In this document: piece by piece, positions 1-9,855 of the stretch
How the letters are laid out: every line of letters starts with the position of its first letter
Numbering within the stretch: the stretch's first letter is position 1
Origin: Ahaetulla prasina
Taxonomy: Eukaryota > Chordata > Lepidosauria > Squamata > Colubridae
Direction of reading: 5' to 3'
NCBI RefSeq assembly: GCF_028640845.1
Contig: NC_080540.1
Location: 231,306,794-231,370,793 of the forward strand
DNA length: 64,000 bases
Notes under the pieces: generated by a model
Told to the model about the DNA's origin: nothing
Databases searched by the model: none
What the model saw: only the letters and a program-made list of their open reading frames with translations
Translations under genes and position numbers: made by a program

Positions 1-152
1 GAGAAAATGACACCCAAGCAAGGAACATAAGAAGCAACTACAGAACTGGAATATTAATAATGACTTAAGAAAAGAAAGAGCTGCTTGCAGCAATGATAGT
101 GGATGATATAAAAATTATGATGTTATAATACAAAGTTAAAAGTTTGTTTAAA

Positions 153-423
153 GGGGGCAGTCTGTGGCTCAGACTGCTAATGCAGTCTGTTATTAACAGC
201 AGCTGCCTGCAATTACTGCAGGTTCTAGTCCCACCAGGCCCAAGGTTGACTCAGCCTTCCATCCTTTATAAGGTAGGTAAAATGAGGACCCAGATTGTTG
301 GGGGCAATAAGTTGACTTTGTATATAAATATACAAATAGAATGAAGACTATTGCTAACATAGTGTAAGCCGCTCTGAGTCTTCGGAGAAGGGCGGGATAT
401 AAATGCAAAAAAAAAAAAAAAAG
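153..423 (+). mobile_element. tRNA-derived SINE with CR1/L2-like 3' tail
   Basis: The head is tRNA-like (GTGGCTCAGACTGCTAATGC, then GGTTCTAGTCCC as a B-box-like stretch). The body reads GACTCAGCCTTCCATCC and ATGAGGACCCAGATTG. The end, GCCGCTCTGAGTCTTCGGAG plus GGGCGGGATATAAAT, is the 3' end seen on LINE-mobilised squamate SINEs, followed by an A-run. The same body recurs reversed at 44680-44912 and 55309-55520. It is not a functional tRNA gene. Confidence 0.75.
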
Positions 424-1512
424 ATTACTGGAGAATTATAAAAAAGGGGAGAAAAGAGGGAATGGAGAGTTATGAAATCAAATAAGCCAAGAAAATATGA
501 TATTTTTAAGCACATGTAGTTAAACTGAACAATTTGAGATAAAACTTCCAATAGAATATACAAATATAAGCATGAAACTTTTTGAGAGATGAGAAATGTT
601 TGCTCCTTTTTATCCTGTTCTATTAAGAATAGACAATGTCTATTGAGAATAGATAATGTTGAAATTGTTACTGAATAAGAAAAGAATGGTAATGAAGTTA
701 TAGATATAAATAGAACTTATTGAAATATGAAAGTACATTGATTTATAGCAAGGAACTTTAAAAATTAAGGATGGAAAAAAGGTGATAGGAGATCTTTATG
801 AAATTGAAAGATGAGAATTAAATGTATGAGAGATTTTTGTACACTTTACCTGGTTTTTTATTTTATTTTCTCTTTTTTGGTATTGGTTTATGAAATAATA
901 AGTGATGGGAGACCTTTTTGAAATTAAAAGGTAAGAACTAAATGTATGAGAGATTTTTGTACACTTTACCTGGTTTTTTATTTTATTTTCTCTTTTTTGG
1001 TATTGGTTTATGAAATAATAAGTGATGGGAGACCTTTTTGAAATTAAAAGGTAAGAACTAAATGTATGAGAGATTTTTAGATACTACGCTGTTCCATTTC
1101 TTTTTTCTTTTTTTGTTATTGGTCTGTTTTTGATAAAGCTAGGGATAATTACTGTTTTGTTTTGTGAAATGTAAGGATTATAGATATTGATTATAAAGAA
1201 TGAAAAGAAAGAAACTTATGGGGGGGAATATATGTTTTTAAGGTAGAAGGGAGAATCAATAAAGGGGGCAAAAATGTGGGGACTAGACTTGATTTAAGTG
1301 TTAATTTCAGGATGGCGGGATAGAACAGATTTTATGATAGAAATTTGCAAATAAATAAAATTGTAAGTGGGAAAGGGAAATACTTTGGATAAACTATACA
1401 ATGAGGGGGTGAAAATTGAATTGGATTTAATTATGTGCCTGACTGATACCTTGTTCAAAAATAATTTATATGTGGCTTATTTTTAAAAAATAAAGAAAAA
1501 TTCAAAAAAAAA
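424..1512 (+). mobile_element. A-rich L1-like LINE 3' end with 120 bp tandem repeat
   Basis: This AT-rich stretch has few stop-free frames and ends in AATAAAG plus an A-run at about 1490-1512, as expected for the 3' UTR of an L1-like retrotransposon in + orientation. It contains a 120 bp tandem duplication (841-960 and 961-1080). No coding segment survives, so the family assignment is an inference from the tail and base composition. Confidence 0.4.
781..1080 (+). repeat. 120 bp tandem repeat, about 2.5 copies
   Basis: Positions 841-960 and 961-1080 are the same 120 bp unit, differing only in the last two bases. A diverged partial copy precedes them at 781-840. The unit contains TTTACCTGGTTTTTTATTTT and TGATGGGAGACC. 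Confidence 0.9.
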
Positions 1513-1515
1513 ATT

Positions 1516-1596
1516 CGCTACCGGTTCCCTGAACTACTCAAAATTTCTGCTACCGGTTCTCCAGAACCTGTCAGAACCTGCTGGATTTCACCCCTG
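1516..1596 (+). mobile_element. hAT MITE 3'-end fragment
   Basis: This is the terminal part of the window's commonest hAT-like MITE: CTACCGGTTCTCCAGAACC, then GTCAGAACCTGCTGGATTTC, ending in CACCCCTG. The 5' part is missing. Full-length relatives are at 8330-8605 and 62212-62538. Confidence 0.7.
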
Positions 1597-1605
1597 ATAT
1601 ATATG

Positions 1606-1739
1606 CAGTAGTGGGATTCAAATCCATCGCTATTGGTTCCCTCCTGGGCGTGCGCGCTCGTCCGGGCGGGTTGGTAGAGCCTCCCGCCGCCGCTACTAGT
1701 TCGGCCAATCCGGGGTGAAACGGTAGCAACCCACCACTG
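1606..1739 (+). mobile_element. Short hAT-type MITE
   Basis: A 134 bp element with inverted ends CAGTAGTGGGATTC and ...CAACCCACCACTG. Flanking octamers are TATATATG on the left and TGTATATG on the right (one mismatch), fitting an 8 bp hAT target duplication. The interior is GC-rich and non-coding. Confidence 0.7.
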
Positions 1740-1835
1740 TGTATATGTATATTTATAGGTATAGATATAGGTATAGGTATCAGTATATGTGTGTATGTTA
1801 CATATATATTCACACACTCACACACTCTTTCCAGA
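1740..1835. repeat. Low-complexity TATATG/TATAGG and CACA run
   Basis: Degenerate dinucleotide and hexamer repeats (GTATATGTAT, ATAGGTATAG, CACACACTCA). No other content. Confidence 0.7.
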
Positions 1836-2415
1836 AGGTCATTCTCAGACCTGGGTTAATCTGCAACCCAACAAGAAAAACACAGACTTCAGAGGATAAT
1901 TAGAACTGCAGAAAAAATAATTGCTACCAACTTGCCTTCCATTGAGGACCTGTATACTGCACAAATCAAGAAGAGGGCCGTGAAAATATTTTCAGATCCC
2001 TCGCATCCTGGACATAAACTGTTTCAACTCCTACCCTCAAAACGACGCTATAGAGCACTGCACACCAGAACAACTAGACACAAGAACAGTTTTTCCCCGA
2101 AGGCCATCACTCTGCTAAACAAATAATTCCCTCAACACTGTCAAACTATTTACTGAATCTGCACTACTATTAATCGTTTCATAGTTCCCATCACCAATCT
2201 CTTTCCACTTATGACTGTATGACTATAGCTTGTTGCTGGCAATCCTTATGATTTATATTGATATATTGATCATCAATTGTGTTGTAAATGTTGTACCTTG
2301 ATGAACGTATCTTTTCTTTTATGTACACTGAGAGCATATGCACCAAGACAAATTCCTTGTGTGTCCAATCACACTTGGCCAATAAAATTCTATTCTATTC
2401 TATTCTATTCTAAAC
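1835..2415 (+). mobile_element. CR1/L3-type LINE 3' end with ATTCT microsatellite tail
   Basis: The segment encodes a truncated LINE C-terminus at 1932-2126 (MPSIEDLYTAQIKKRAVKIF, then HPGHKLFQLLPSKRRYR). The 3' UTR includes TGTGTCCAATCACACTTGG and CCAATAAAATTC and ends in an ATTCT pentamer run (about 2388-2412). This matches the snake CR1/L3-like elements known to seed AATAG microsatellites. The same tail occurs at 11143-11640 and 25440-25590. Confidence 0.8.
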
Positions 2416-2765
2416 AACCAAAGAAACCCCCAAAATTGCTAGAGTCAAGTATCTGTTTAGTATTTGGATGATAGGATCTAAGGATGCTGAAATATATCCC
2501 AAAGAGTATCAAATTATTTCTTCCCTATTGACAAGAAAACCAGATGGTGCGTCTGCAGATTAAAGTCACTACAGGCTCAGATCAAGGAGACAATACCTTT
2601 TTATTGTCAGATAATTGGAGCTTTACTGTAAATGCTTTCACCCACAAAAACCACTAGAGGGAGCTCTCTTCTAATATGAAAACTGGAGCTTATGTTTTCA
2701 AAAGTCACCATCATATTCAGAATGGGGCAAAAGACAGAACAGAACACACAACTTAGCTTTCTGAA
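2416..2765. other. No recognisable feature
   Basis: I see no coding exon, repeat end or RNA in this stretch. It is ordinary AT-rich intergenic or intronic DNA. Confidence 0.5.
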
Positions 2766-2769
2766 GCCT

Positions 2770-2835
2770 GCAGTTTTAAAGTGTGTGGACTTCAACTTCC
2801 AAGCAGCATCTTAAAGTTGCCAAGTTTGACAAAAC
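2770..2835. mobile_element. Internally deleted palindromic MITE remnant
   Basis: On the - strand the sequence reads CTTGGCAACTTTAAGATG, then GGAAGTTGAAGTCCACAC. These are the two arms of the palindromic MITE seen intact at 42495-42604, with the middle missing. It abuts the last exon of the unrecognised - strand gene and would supply its stop codon. Confidence 0.6.
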
Positions 2836-3016
2836 ACGGACGTAAATGAATTAGACCATACGAGAGAAGCCTCTTTACATTTTCATAATTTTCTCTCCTC
2901 AGCATTTCTTTAACGTGGCCTAATCCTAAACAAGGTTTGTTGCATTTGAATCTCATTAGTTTCAACAAGTTGCGGTAGGCTCTTTTCATCTGGTGCTTTC
3001 CGAAAGTGCTAAAAAT
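2792..3016 (-). CDS. Unrecognised gene, candidate last exon
   Basis: On the - strand an acceptor (GGAATTCCCCAG) opens a frame starting IFSTFGKHQMKRAYRNLLKL and continuing MRFKCNKPCLGLGHVKEMLR. The phase (0) matches the donor of the 3318-3398 exon. The frame stops at 2792 inside a MITE remnant, so the last dozen residues (VKLGNFKMLLGS) would be transposon-derived. Alternatively the exon ends earlier at an internal GTAAAG. The segment is basic and predicted helical. I do not recognise the family. The acceptor and phase are seen; the gene join is inferred. Confidence 0.45.
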   Translation of the reverse strand: MFSTFGKHQMKRAYRNLLKLMRFKCNKPCLGLGHVKEMLRRENYENVKRLLSYGLIHLRPCFVKLGNFKMLLGS

Positions 3017-3317
3017 CTGGGGAATTCCAATACATCCGATAAACGAGGGATGGAAGAGACTGATTTTTCTGCACAACATTTGGAAAAAAATTTCCCTAAC
3101 AATGCCATCTTACAAATGCACAAGGCTTAATTCTATCTATCTATGTAGACAATTGCAGTCGAAAGACATCATATTCCATGCCAACCATCTGACATCCTTT
3201 ATCAGATATAACTCAAGTAGAAAGGGTTCGGTTGACTCATGTTTGTTCTCACGGTGAAATGAAAAGCAACTGAGCACTTGGATTGTTTCTGTCATAACAG
3301 GAAAAAAAAAAAATCAC

Positions 3318-3398
3318 CTGACTTTCTTTTCCAAAATGCTCCAGCTCTTTGATAACTTTCACGTATTTGATTTTCATCTGGTGCATGTCTTTTGCAAT
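3318..3398 (-). CDS. Unrecognised gene, 81 bp internal exon
   Basis: An acceptor (TTCTGTACAG) and a donor (CAG|GTGATT) on the - strand enclose exactly 27 codons, IAKDMHQMKIKYVKVIKELE then HFGKESQ. The exon is phase 0 at both ends, so it joins the 4931-5043 exon and the 2792-3016 exon without a break. The peptide is lysine-rich and heptad-like, suggesting a helix or short coiled coil. Function is unknown. Confidence 0.55.
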
Positions 3399-3612
3399 CT
3401 GTACAGAAATGCAAACAGAAAAAAACAAATCCATGTCATTATTGAATACAAAACAATGTGTCACGGATGAACATTCAGTCAACATCTGGCTGTACTGTAC
3501 TATAAGAGAAACAACATAGATGGTTGAACTAGCACAAGCAGACAGCAGGGCCAAAATGCATCTTAACCGTATTTCATTTTAGGAGGCTCAATCAATTCAC
3601 AACTGTTACATG

Positions 3613-3999
3613 GGAAATCCTTGATTTATAACCATCCTTTTAATGATCAAAGTTAGAAAAAAGTGACTTTCAACCAGTCCTTGCATTTACAAGTGTTGCA
3701 GGATCCCCAAGGTCATATGATCAAAATTTAGGCACATGGTAACTGGCATATATTTACAACGTGTCCTGGGGTCACGTGATCACCACTTGTGATCCTCACA
3801 GACAGCTTCCAACAAGCAAAGTCAGTGAGGGAAACTGGATTTGCTTAATGACCTTGTCATTCACTTAACAACTTCAGTGATTCACTTAACAATCATTGCA
3901 GAAAGGTTGTAAAATCAGACATGACTTACTTAGCAACCACCTTAACGATAGAAATTCAAAAGTCCCAATCGTGGTCCTAAGTTGAGGACTATTTGTAAT
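3613..3999 (+). mobile_element. Degenerate TA-flanked (Tc1/mariner-like) MITE
   Basis: This belongs to a family recurring throughout the window, with ends CAGGTAGTCCTCGACTTA / TAAGTCGAGGACTACCTG and a TA on each side. Here the ends are worn (CCTTGATTTATAACC, AAGTTGAGGACTATTTG). The body has the family marks AAAAAAGTGACTT, GTCACGTGATCACC and ATTCACTTAACAA. It is non-coding. Confidence 0.65.
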
Positions 4000-4275
4000 A
4001 CTTAGCAACTGTAATTTTTAAAATCTGAGACAGGTTTAGAAGTAAAGTGATAAAAATGTCTAAGGAACAAATTGTACATACACAGTATGGCGTATGGCTC
4101 GGCGGACATACAACTAACATTTAGGGCACATATTTTGTATTCATGGTACTCTCCTGTTCATTGGATGAACATTTGTAGATTTGTGAAATGTTTTTAACGT
4201 TCTTCTTATCAGTAGGATCTTTCTGTGAGCCAAGGGAAAGGCAGCTCTTCAAATCAGGCACTACAAAGGAAAATC
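4000..4275. other. No recognisable feature
   Basis: No exon or repeat boundary could be identified between the worn MITE and the next - strand candidate exon. Confidence 0.4.
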
Positions 4276-4614
4276 TCATTCCAATCTTACCTTGTTGAGC
4301 ACTTGACTAAAAATGTCTGATTCTTGAACCATGTGTAAACATGGTTCTCTCTCAGGGCAGAATGTTTGTAAAAGCCTGATTTGATATTTATTATTCATTA
4401 AATAGATGACCATGAAATTTTTTTTTCTTAAGAGACAAATATTGCAGTAGGAAAAGGAGGAAAGAACTGGTTTGTGTTTAATAACATTTAAATGAGAATG
4501 AACATGAAAATGAACCACTGATATATTAATGTTCATTTTCAACAAATAATGTCCCACTTTCTTAGGAGACACATCTCTTTATATCGTTTTCTTGGTACTT
4601 TTAGCCATGTTTTG

Positions 4615-4740
4615 CGTGGGCTATAAAGTGGTGGTATTTTTCCCCATCTTATTTTATCCATCTTATTTCTATTGTATTTTATCTTGGCTGTAAACCGCCC
4701 TGAGTCCATCGGGAGAAGGGCGGTATACAAATTAAAATAT
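4615..4740 (+). mobile_element. CR1-type LINE 3' end
   Basis: It ends with GGCTGTAAACCGCCCTGAGT, then GGAGAAGGGCGGTATACAAA, the canonical squamate CR1/L3 3' terminus. A trinucleotide microsatellite follows directly, as is common for this family. Only about 125 bp remain. Confidence 0.7.
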
Positions 4741-4835
4741 TATTATTATTATTGTTATTGTTATTGTTACTGTTATTATTATTATTATTATTGTTGTTGT
4801 TGTTGTTGTTATTGTTGTTGTTGTTGTTGTTGTTG

Positions 4836-4886
<51 letters not shown>
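4738..4886. repeat. TAT/TTG trinucleotide microsatellite
   Basis: About 150 bp of interleaved (ATT)n and (GTT)n. It begins at the end of the CR1 tail, consistent with growth from the LINE 3' terminus. Confidence 0.95.
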
Positions 4887-4889
<3 letters not shown>

Positions 4890-4930
4890 GATAGTGTCAA
4901 TGTATGTTGGAAATGATCATCACAGTTTAC

Positions 4931-5043
4931 CTTGGTAATGTATAATTTAGCTGATCTATAGGGAATGTAAGATAGCTCTTCTTTGGATTGGCACCCATCC
5001 AGCTGAACCTCAGGAAACAACCATCCAGGAGAACTTGGATAAC
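4931..5043 (-). CDS. Unrecognised gene, 113 bp internal exon
   Basis: The - strand acceptor (ATGTTGCAG) and donor (AAG|GTAAAC) bound an open frame GYPSSPGWLFPEVQLDGCQS then KEELSYIPYRSAKLYITK. The exon enters in phase 1, matching the 6460-6561 exon, and leaves in phase 0, matching the 3318-3398 exon. Another frame is also open here, but only this one keeps phase with its neighbours. Function is unknown. Confidence 0.55.
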
Positions 5044-5515
5044 CTGCAACATATAAAAATACAAAGAAAAAGAAAAAGAATAGGGCAGTACAATGCTACA
5101 GATTTGATTCTGCAACATTGCTTTGAAAAATCCTTGGCGTCTGAATGGAGCATTGTCAGCAACACATTAAAGCTGCTGCATTTTTCCCCCTGAGACTGAA
5201 TAACTTTCCCCATAAATAGAGTTCCTGGACAAAAGTCATGGCTGCTTTAATGAATTATTAACAGATGCTGTGTTTTTACTATAAACACATTCTGAAGCAC
5301 CATTTTGCTATCACATGTGAAATATTGCACAACCAAAGAAAAACACTTGGGCCTTTAAGACAGCCTTTTCCAACCTGGTCCTCTCCATCTGACTTTCAGA
5401 ATTTCCAGATAATCAAATAGTTTGTTATCTCATCCCAGGCCATGTATGGGTGTTGCTGAACTATAGCTTCCCAAGATCTCCTATTCCTGGCTAAGAATGC
5501 TGGTAAGTGTAATCC

Positions 5516-5871
5516 AAGGGATGCAGTGGCTCAGTGGCTAAGACGTGGAGCTTGTCGATTGAAAGGTCGGCAGTTTAACGGTTCGAATCCCTAGTGCTGT
5601 GTAATGGGATGAGCTCCCATTACTTGTCCCAGCTTCTGCCAACCTAGCAGTTTGAAAGCATGTAAAAAATGCAGGTAGAAAAATAGGCACCGTTTTGGTG
5701 GGAAGGTAACAGCGTTCCGTGCACCTTTGATGTTTAGTCATGCCGGCCACATGACCACGGAGATTCTTCGGACAGTGCTGGCTCTTCAGCTTTGAAATGG
5801 AGATAAGCACCGCTCCCTAGAGTCAGAAACGACTATCACATTTTTGCAAGGGGAGCCTTGATCTTTACCTT
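5516..5871 (+). mobile_element. Sauria-type SINE
   Basis: The tRNA-like head (GGATGCAGTGGCTCAGTGGC, B box GGTTCGAATCCC) is followed by the body marks TTGTCCCAGCTTCTGCCAAC and GCCGGCCACATGACCACGGA and by the tail CCCTAGAGTCAGAAACGACT, which resembles the BovB 3' end. Flanks carry a 12 bp duplication with one mismatch (5504-5515 and 5872-5883, TAAGTGTARTCC). The BovB-like tail implies mobilisation by BovB LINEs. Confidence 0.85.
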
Positions 5872-5883
5872 TAAGTGTAGTCC

Positions 5884-6190
5884 GGCAACCTCTGGACTGC
5901 CATTTGCTTATCCCAGCCTTGTATTTTTTTTAAATAGAGATTTGAACAGGTGATGTAAAGAAGCAAGTCAATACAATCATTCACACTCTGAAGGACAGGC
6001 CAAAAAGAGGACACTGATACTCTCATACATTTATTGTTAACACAATAGTAAAAGGAGTTTAAAATAAGATGCACTCAAGTGATACAAAGCAGAAAGCCTA
6101 TATGTGATGGTTTCAATAAGGTGTTTCATGCCATTGAGGTTGCATAATTCACCTCACTGAGGGAGGAGGTGAGATGATGCTTTTCTAAAG
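5884..6190. other. No recognisable feature
   Basis: AT-rich sequence without a supported exon or repeat. A short open frame on the - strand at 6126-6380 lacks splice or homology support. Confidence 0.35.
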
Positions 6191-6459
6191 TACTTTGTGC
6201 GGTTTTGGTCTTTCCCAACAACTCATTAGCCTCCTGGAAAAGTTGGAAAACACCAGGTTGCCTTACAATTTGGGGACATTCTCGTCTAACCAAGTTTCCC
6301 AGGGCTTGTACGTTCAATGCAGCCATGAAAGAGAAATTATATTTATTATAAAAATAAGACATGGCAAAGGAAAGACTCAAATTTTGCTGTGAGAATTATA
6401 TTATGAAATGGTAGGCGGGCTACAATGGTATTAGTTTCTGCGTATGTTGTGCAAAGTAC

Positions 6460-6561
6460 CTTTCTCTGCTTCCTTTTGGTTTTCTTCATTTTCACTGAGA
6501 CGTTTTGCAAAGGAAGTCTTACTATTGTCAAAACTCTTGTTCTCATTTGAGAAAGCTTCAC
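6460..6561 (-). CDS. Unrecognised gene, 102 bp internal exon
   Basis: The - strand acceptor (GAATTGTTTTGCAG) and donor (AAAG|GTACTT) enclose 34 codons in phase 1-1: GEAFSNENKSFDNSKTSFAK then RLSENEENQKEAEKG. The composition is polar and acidic/lysine-rich, as in disordered linkers. The phase agrees with the exons at 7718-7909 and 4931-5043. Function is unknown. Confidence 0.55.
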
Positions 6562-6674
6562 CTGCAAAACAATTCAAGTGGAAAACCAGGCTGGCTTTAT
6601 ATGTACTTCTTCTCTTGTCTTTCCCCATGTGTGCTGAAGATTACTCCTATTATGCACTTCCATAATGTTTCTTA

Positions 6675-7029
6675 TAGGGATGCGGTGACTCAGTGGCTAG
6701 GACGCTGAGCTTGTCGATCGAAAGGTCGGCAGTTCAGCGGTTCGAATCCCTAGTGCCGCGTAACTGGGTGAGCTCCCGTTACTTGTCCCAGCTTCTGCCA
6801 ACCTAGCAGTTCGAAACCATGTAAAAAGGCAAGTAAAAAAATAGGGACCATCTTTGGTGGGAAGGTAACAGCGTTCCGTGCGCCTTTGGCGTTTAAGTCA
6901 TGCTGGCCACATGACCACGGAGACGTCTTTAGACAGTGCTGGCTCTTTGGTTTTGAAACGGAGATGAGCACCGCCCCCTAGAGTCGGGAACAACTAGCAC
7001 ATAGTTGTTGAACCTTTCCCTTTCCCTTT
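6675..7029 (+). mobile_element. Sauria-type SINE
   Basis: A full-length sister of the 5516-5871 element, with the same tRNA-like head, CATGACCACGGAGACGTCTT and a BovB-like tail (AGTCGGGAACAACTAGCACA). A perfect 11 bp target duplication, AATGTTTCTTA, flanks it (6664-6674 and 7030-7040). It encodes no protein. Confidence 0.9.
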
Positions 7030-7084
7030 AATGTTTCTTACCCCCTTCACTCATCATGATGGGTGCATATCTACTGTATGCATA

Positions 7085-7508
7085 CAGACATAGTTCTTTG
7101 CTTATGTAACAACCACTCAAAGTTATGATCTTCACATGTAACAGCCACTCAAAGTTATGACCTTCTTGAAAAAGGGGACTTACAGTCCAGATCCAAAGTT
7201 CGGACAATCAAATCCCTCCCTGAGGTCACAGATCCACACTTTGGCAATCCAGCCACCTGTATAGCCCTTTGTAGTGTCTCATGACTATGCTTTATGATGG
7301 TTTTGCTGAAAACCGGCACTTCTGGTTTTTGGCAAAACTGTGCCACGGTAAACAATGGGTTTGCTTAATGACTACCACATTCACTTTTGACGCCCATGGC
7401 GTTCGCTTAATGATCGCCACAAGAAAACTGTGGTAAATTACCACCTTATGGCTTATAACAGTGATGGGCAGTCTCCATTGCAGTCACAAATCGAGGACTA
7501 CTTGTATG
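7085..7508 (+). mobile_element. Degenerate TA-type MITE
   Basis: The body carries ACCACTCAAAGTTATGA (twice in tandem), GACTTACAGTCC and the terminus ATCGAGGACTACTTGTA. The 5' end is rearranged by a short internal duplication. Confidence 0.5.
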
Positions 7509-7717
7509 TATACATGCAATCATTAGTGTAATGGATATTTCTTATCTTGAGCACTCAGCATTGGTGCCTTGCCAGGGCAGCAGCACTGAAATCCAGATAG
7601 AGATCTATGACCTCTTCAAAGTTATCCTTGTCAGATGAATTAAAATTATTAATTCCCTGCAAGCATAATTCTAGTAATTGTAGTCCTAGTAATTGTGTAA
7701 TGATTGGCCTTTCTTAC

Positions 7718-7909
7718 CACATCCAGTTTCTTCCTCCACGGCTATATTTTTTGTTGGATGAGCTTGTACCTCCTCTATAACATCAGTAACACTTCCAGGC
7801 AAGGAAATCCATGAGATGATATTTGATTGTGATTTGGACTCCACGTTATTTCTCAAGCCCTCTTCAGATACTTGGGAACTTGATGGGAAATCTGTTTGTA
7901 TCCAGGCCC
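7718..7909 (-). CDS. Unrecognised gene, 192 bp internal exon
   Basis: This is the longest exon of the unrecognised - strand gene: acceptor TTTCTCTCTTGCAG, donor TGTG|GTAAGA, 64 codons open in phase 1-1. It reads AWIQTDFPSSSQVSEEGLRN, then SNIISWISLPGSVTDVIEEV and NIAVEEETGC. The serine- and glutamate-rich composition and strong splice sites argue for real coding DNA. It is phase-compatible with 14698-14796 upstream and 6460-6561 downstream. I do not recognise the family. Confidence 0.6.
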
Positions 7910-8329
7910 CTGCAAGAGAGAAAAAAAATGTCTTTCATTCATATAGTTAAATCTAGAAAATCAAACCTATATGAGTAGGCTTAAAACAGTAATAAACACT
8001 TTCCAATCTGTCTCTACTTCCTCTTTGAGTTTAGGCAATGAGGAAATAATTTGAGAAGAAATCCAGACTTATTTTTATTTTCTTCCCTTAATCCTATTTT
8101 TCACCCCATAACATCAGAGTGTTTCAGTTTTCTATTCAGTTTTCTATTCTTGCATCGCTGCATCGATAAACAAGCAGTTTTCCAGGCTACATATTCTAAA
8201 AATCTACCTTCTTCTGTTGCACTTCATTTCCGTTTGTGTCATGAGCTCCACACAGAGGCAAAATCAACTAGAAATGACTCTCTCCTTTCCCTTTTCTTCT
8301 CTGCTTACAATATTGTGCTGGGTACATTT

Positions 8330-8605
8330 CAGTAGTGGATTTCAAATTTTTTTACTACCAGTTCTGTGGGTGTGGCTTGGTGGGCGTGGCATGGTTTGGC
8401 GGGCATGGTTTGGTGGGCATGGCAGGGGAAGGATACTGTAAAAATTCTATTTCCTCCCCAATCCAGGTGAAGGTTATTGCAAAATCCCCATTTCCTCCCA
8501 ATCAGCTGCGACTTGAGACGCAGAGAATAGATGAGGCCGGGTCCAGTCAGAATTTTTACTACCAGTTCTCCAGAACTGGTCAGAACCTGCTGAATACCAC
8601 CTTTG
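8330..8605 (+). mobile_element. hAT-type MITE
   Basis: Ends CAGTAGTGGATTTC and ...AATACCACCTTTG, with a perfect 8 bp target duplication GTACATTT (8322-8329 and 8606-8613). The body has the family motifs TTTTTTACTACCAGTTCTG, GTGGGCGTGGC and TCTCCAGAACTGGTCAGAAC. It encodes no transposase. Confidence 0.85.
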
Positions 8606-8626
8606 GTACATTTGACTTACTACCAT

Positions 8627-8994
8627 TCATTTAGAGAGCATTCGAAGTTATAGCAGCACTGAAAAAAGTGACTTAGTATTTTTCATACTTACGACAGCTG
8701 CAACATTCCCCATGGTCATGTGATCAAAATTCGGATGCTCGGCAACTGGCATGTATTTATGACGGTGGCAGTGTCTTGGGGTCATGCAATCCCTTTTGCG
8801 ACCTTCTGACCAGTGAAGTCAATGGGGAAGACCCCCCATTAACAATCACATTACTAATTTAAAACTGCATTGATTCTCTTAACAATTGCGGCAAGAAAGA
8901 TCGTAAAAGCGGGCCAAATTGACTTAAAAATTGTCTTGCTCGGCAGCAGAAATTTTGGGCCCAATTGCGGTCATAGGTCGAGGACTACTTTTAT
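8627..8994 (+). mobile_element. TA-type (Tc1/mariner-like) MITE
   Basis: The body has AAAAAAGTGACTTAGTATTT, CATGGTCATGTGATCAAAAT, GGCAACTGGCATG and the terminus GGTCGAGGACTACTTTTA. The 5' inverted end is worn. Confidence 0.65.
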
Positions 8995-9470
8995 AATGCA
9001 GAGGACAAAACATTCATGCTTCTTCAGATTTTATCTATTCGGTCTCCTAATTGTAACATTATGTCTTGCTAGGCGAGGCTGGAGCAAATTACATGAGGGA
9101 TAGTGAACTGTAAAAGCTTGTTTACAAGCTTTTGTAAATAAAATTGGCCCAGAAAAAGTGTGGCTCTTGCCATAAGCAGTTCCTAATGCAAATCTCCCTG
9201 AATTGTTCACAATCCTCTGGGAAAAACAGTTTGGGGCTATTTGTTTAAAAAACAAATAATTCACCATAGTCTCACAGGATATACCATCTGTACACACAAG
9301 AAACTATTATAATCAGATTTTTAATGTAACAATAGTGTTTCAATGGTTGTTGAAAAGAGGCAATGTCACAGATTTCAAATTTTGCCTTATTTTATTCCAG
9401 TGAAAGGGGCCACATCCTCTTTCTTCTCTATTACAACTGAGATGGAAGAATGTATACAGATGTTCTACAG

Positions 9471-9847
9471 CAGGGGTGTCAAACACCATTTTCTTGATGG
9501 CAACATTAGGGTTGTGTTTGACCTCGGGGTATGGGGCTGGGCGTGGCCAGGGTGGGTGTGGCCAGCTAGACATCAGTCGTGTCAGGAGTGTCTGTGGTGG
9601 CCCGAGCACCCTGGCAGTAAAAACGGGCTCCCGAGCTCCATTTTCAGCCATGATGGCCTCCTGCTGCCCTCTGCCAGTGAAAATGGAGGCCAGGGGGGCT
9701 GCACGCATGTGGCCCTCCCAAGCTCCATTTTTGCTGGCAGAGGCACTGCGGGCCAATCCTTTGCTGTTTCTAGGGCGGCCCCATGGGCCAAATCTAAGCA
9801 CCCTGCGGGCCGAATCCAGCCCATGGGCCTTGAGTTTGACACCCTTG
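9471..9847 (+). mobile_element. hAT (Charlie-like) non-autonomous element
   Basis: Inverted ends CAGGGGTGTCAAACACC and ...TGAGTTTGACACCCTTG, with a perfect 8 bp duplication TTCTACAG (9463-9470 and 9848-9855). The interior is GC-rich (GGGCCGAATCCAGCCCATGG). Open frames across it on both strands are composition artefacts. Confidence 0.85.
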
Positions 9848-9855
9848 TTCTACAG

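Noticed and set aside
4291..4375. Candidate - strand exon reading LLQTFCPEREPCLHMVQESD
   Set aside because: It has usable splice sites, but its entry phase does not fit the 4931-5043 exon, while 4931-5043 joins directly to 3318-3398. Left out of the gene model.
4679..5020. Poly-asparagine/poly-tyrosine open frames
   Set aside because: They are translations of the TAT/TTG microsatellite. Only the 4931-5043 exon part is kept, for splice and phase reasons.
5516..5600. tRNA gene-like heads (also at 6675, 39764, 43680)
   Set aside because: A and B boxes belong to SINE heads; no complete cloverleaf with a credible anticodon arm.
6126..6380. - strand frame MAALNVQALGNLVRRECPQI and onward
   Set aside because: No splice sites of matching phase, no recognisable family and no repeat match seen. 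Possibly a chance frame.
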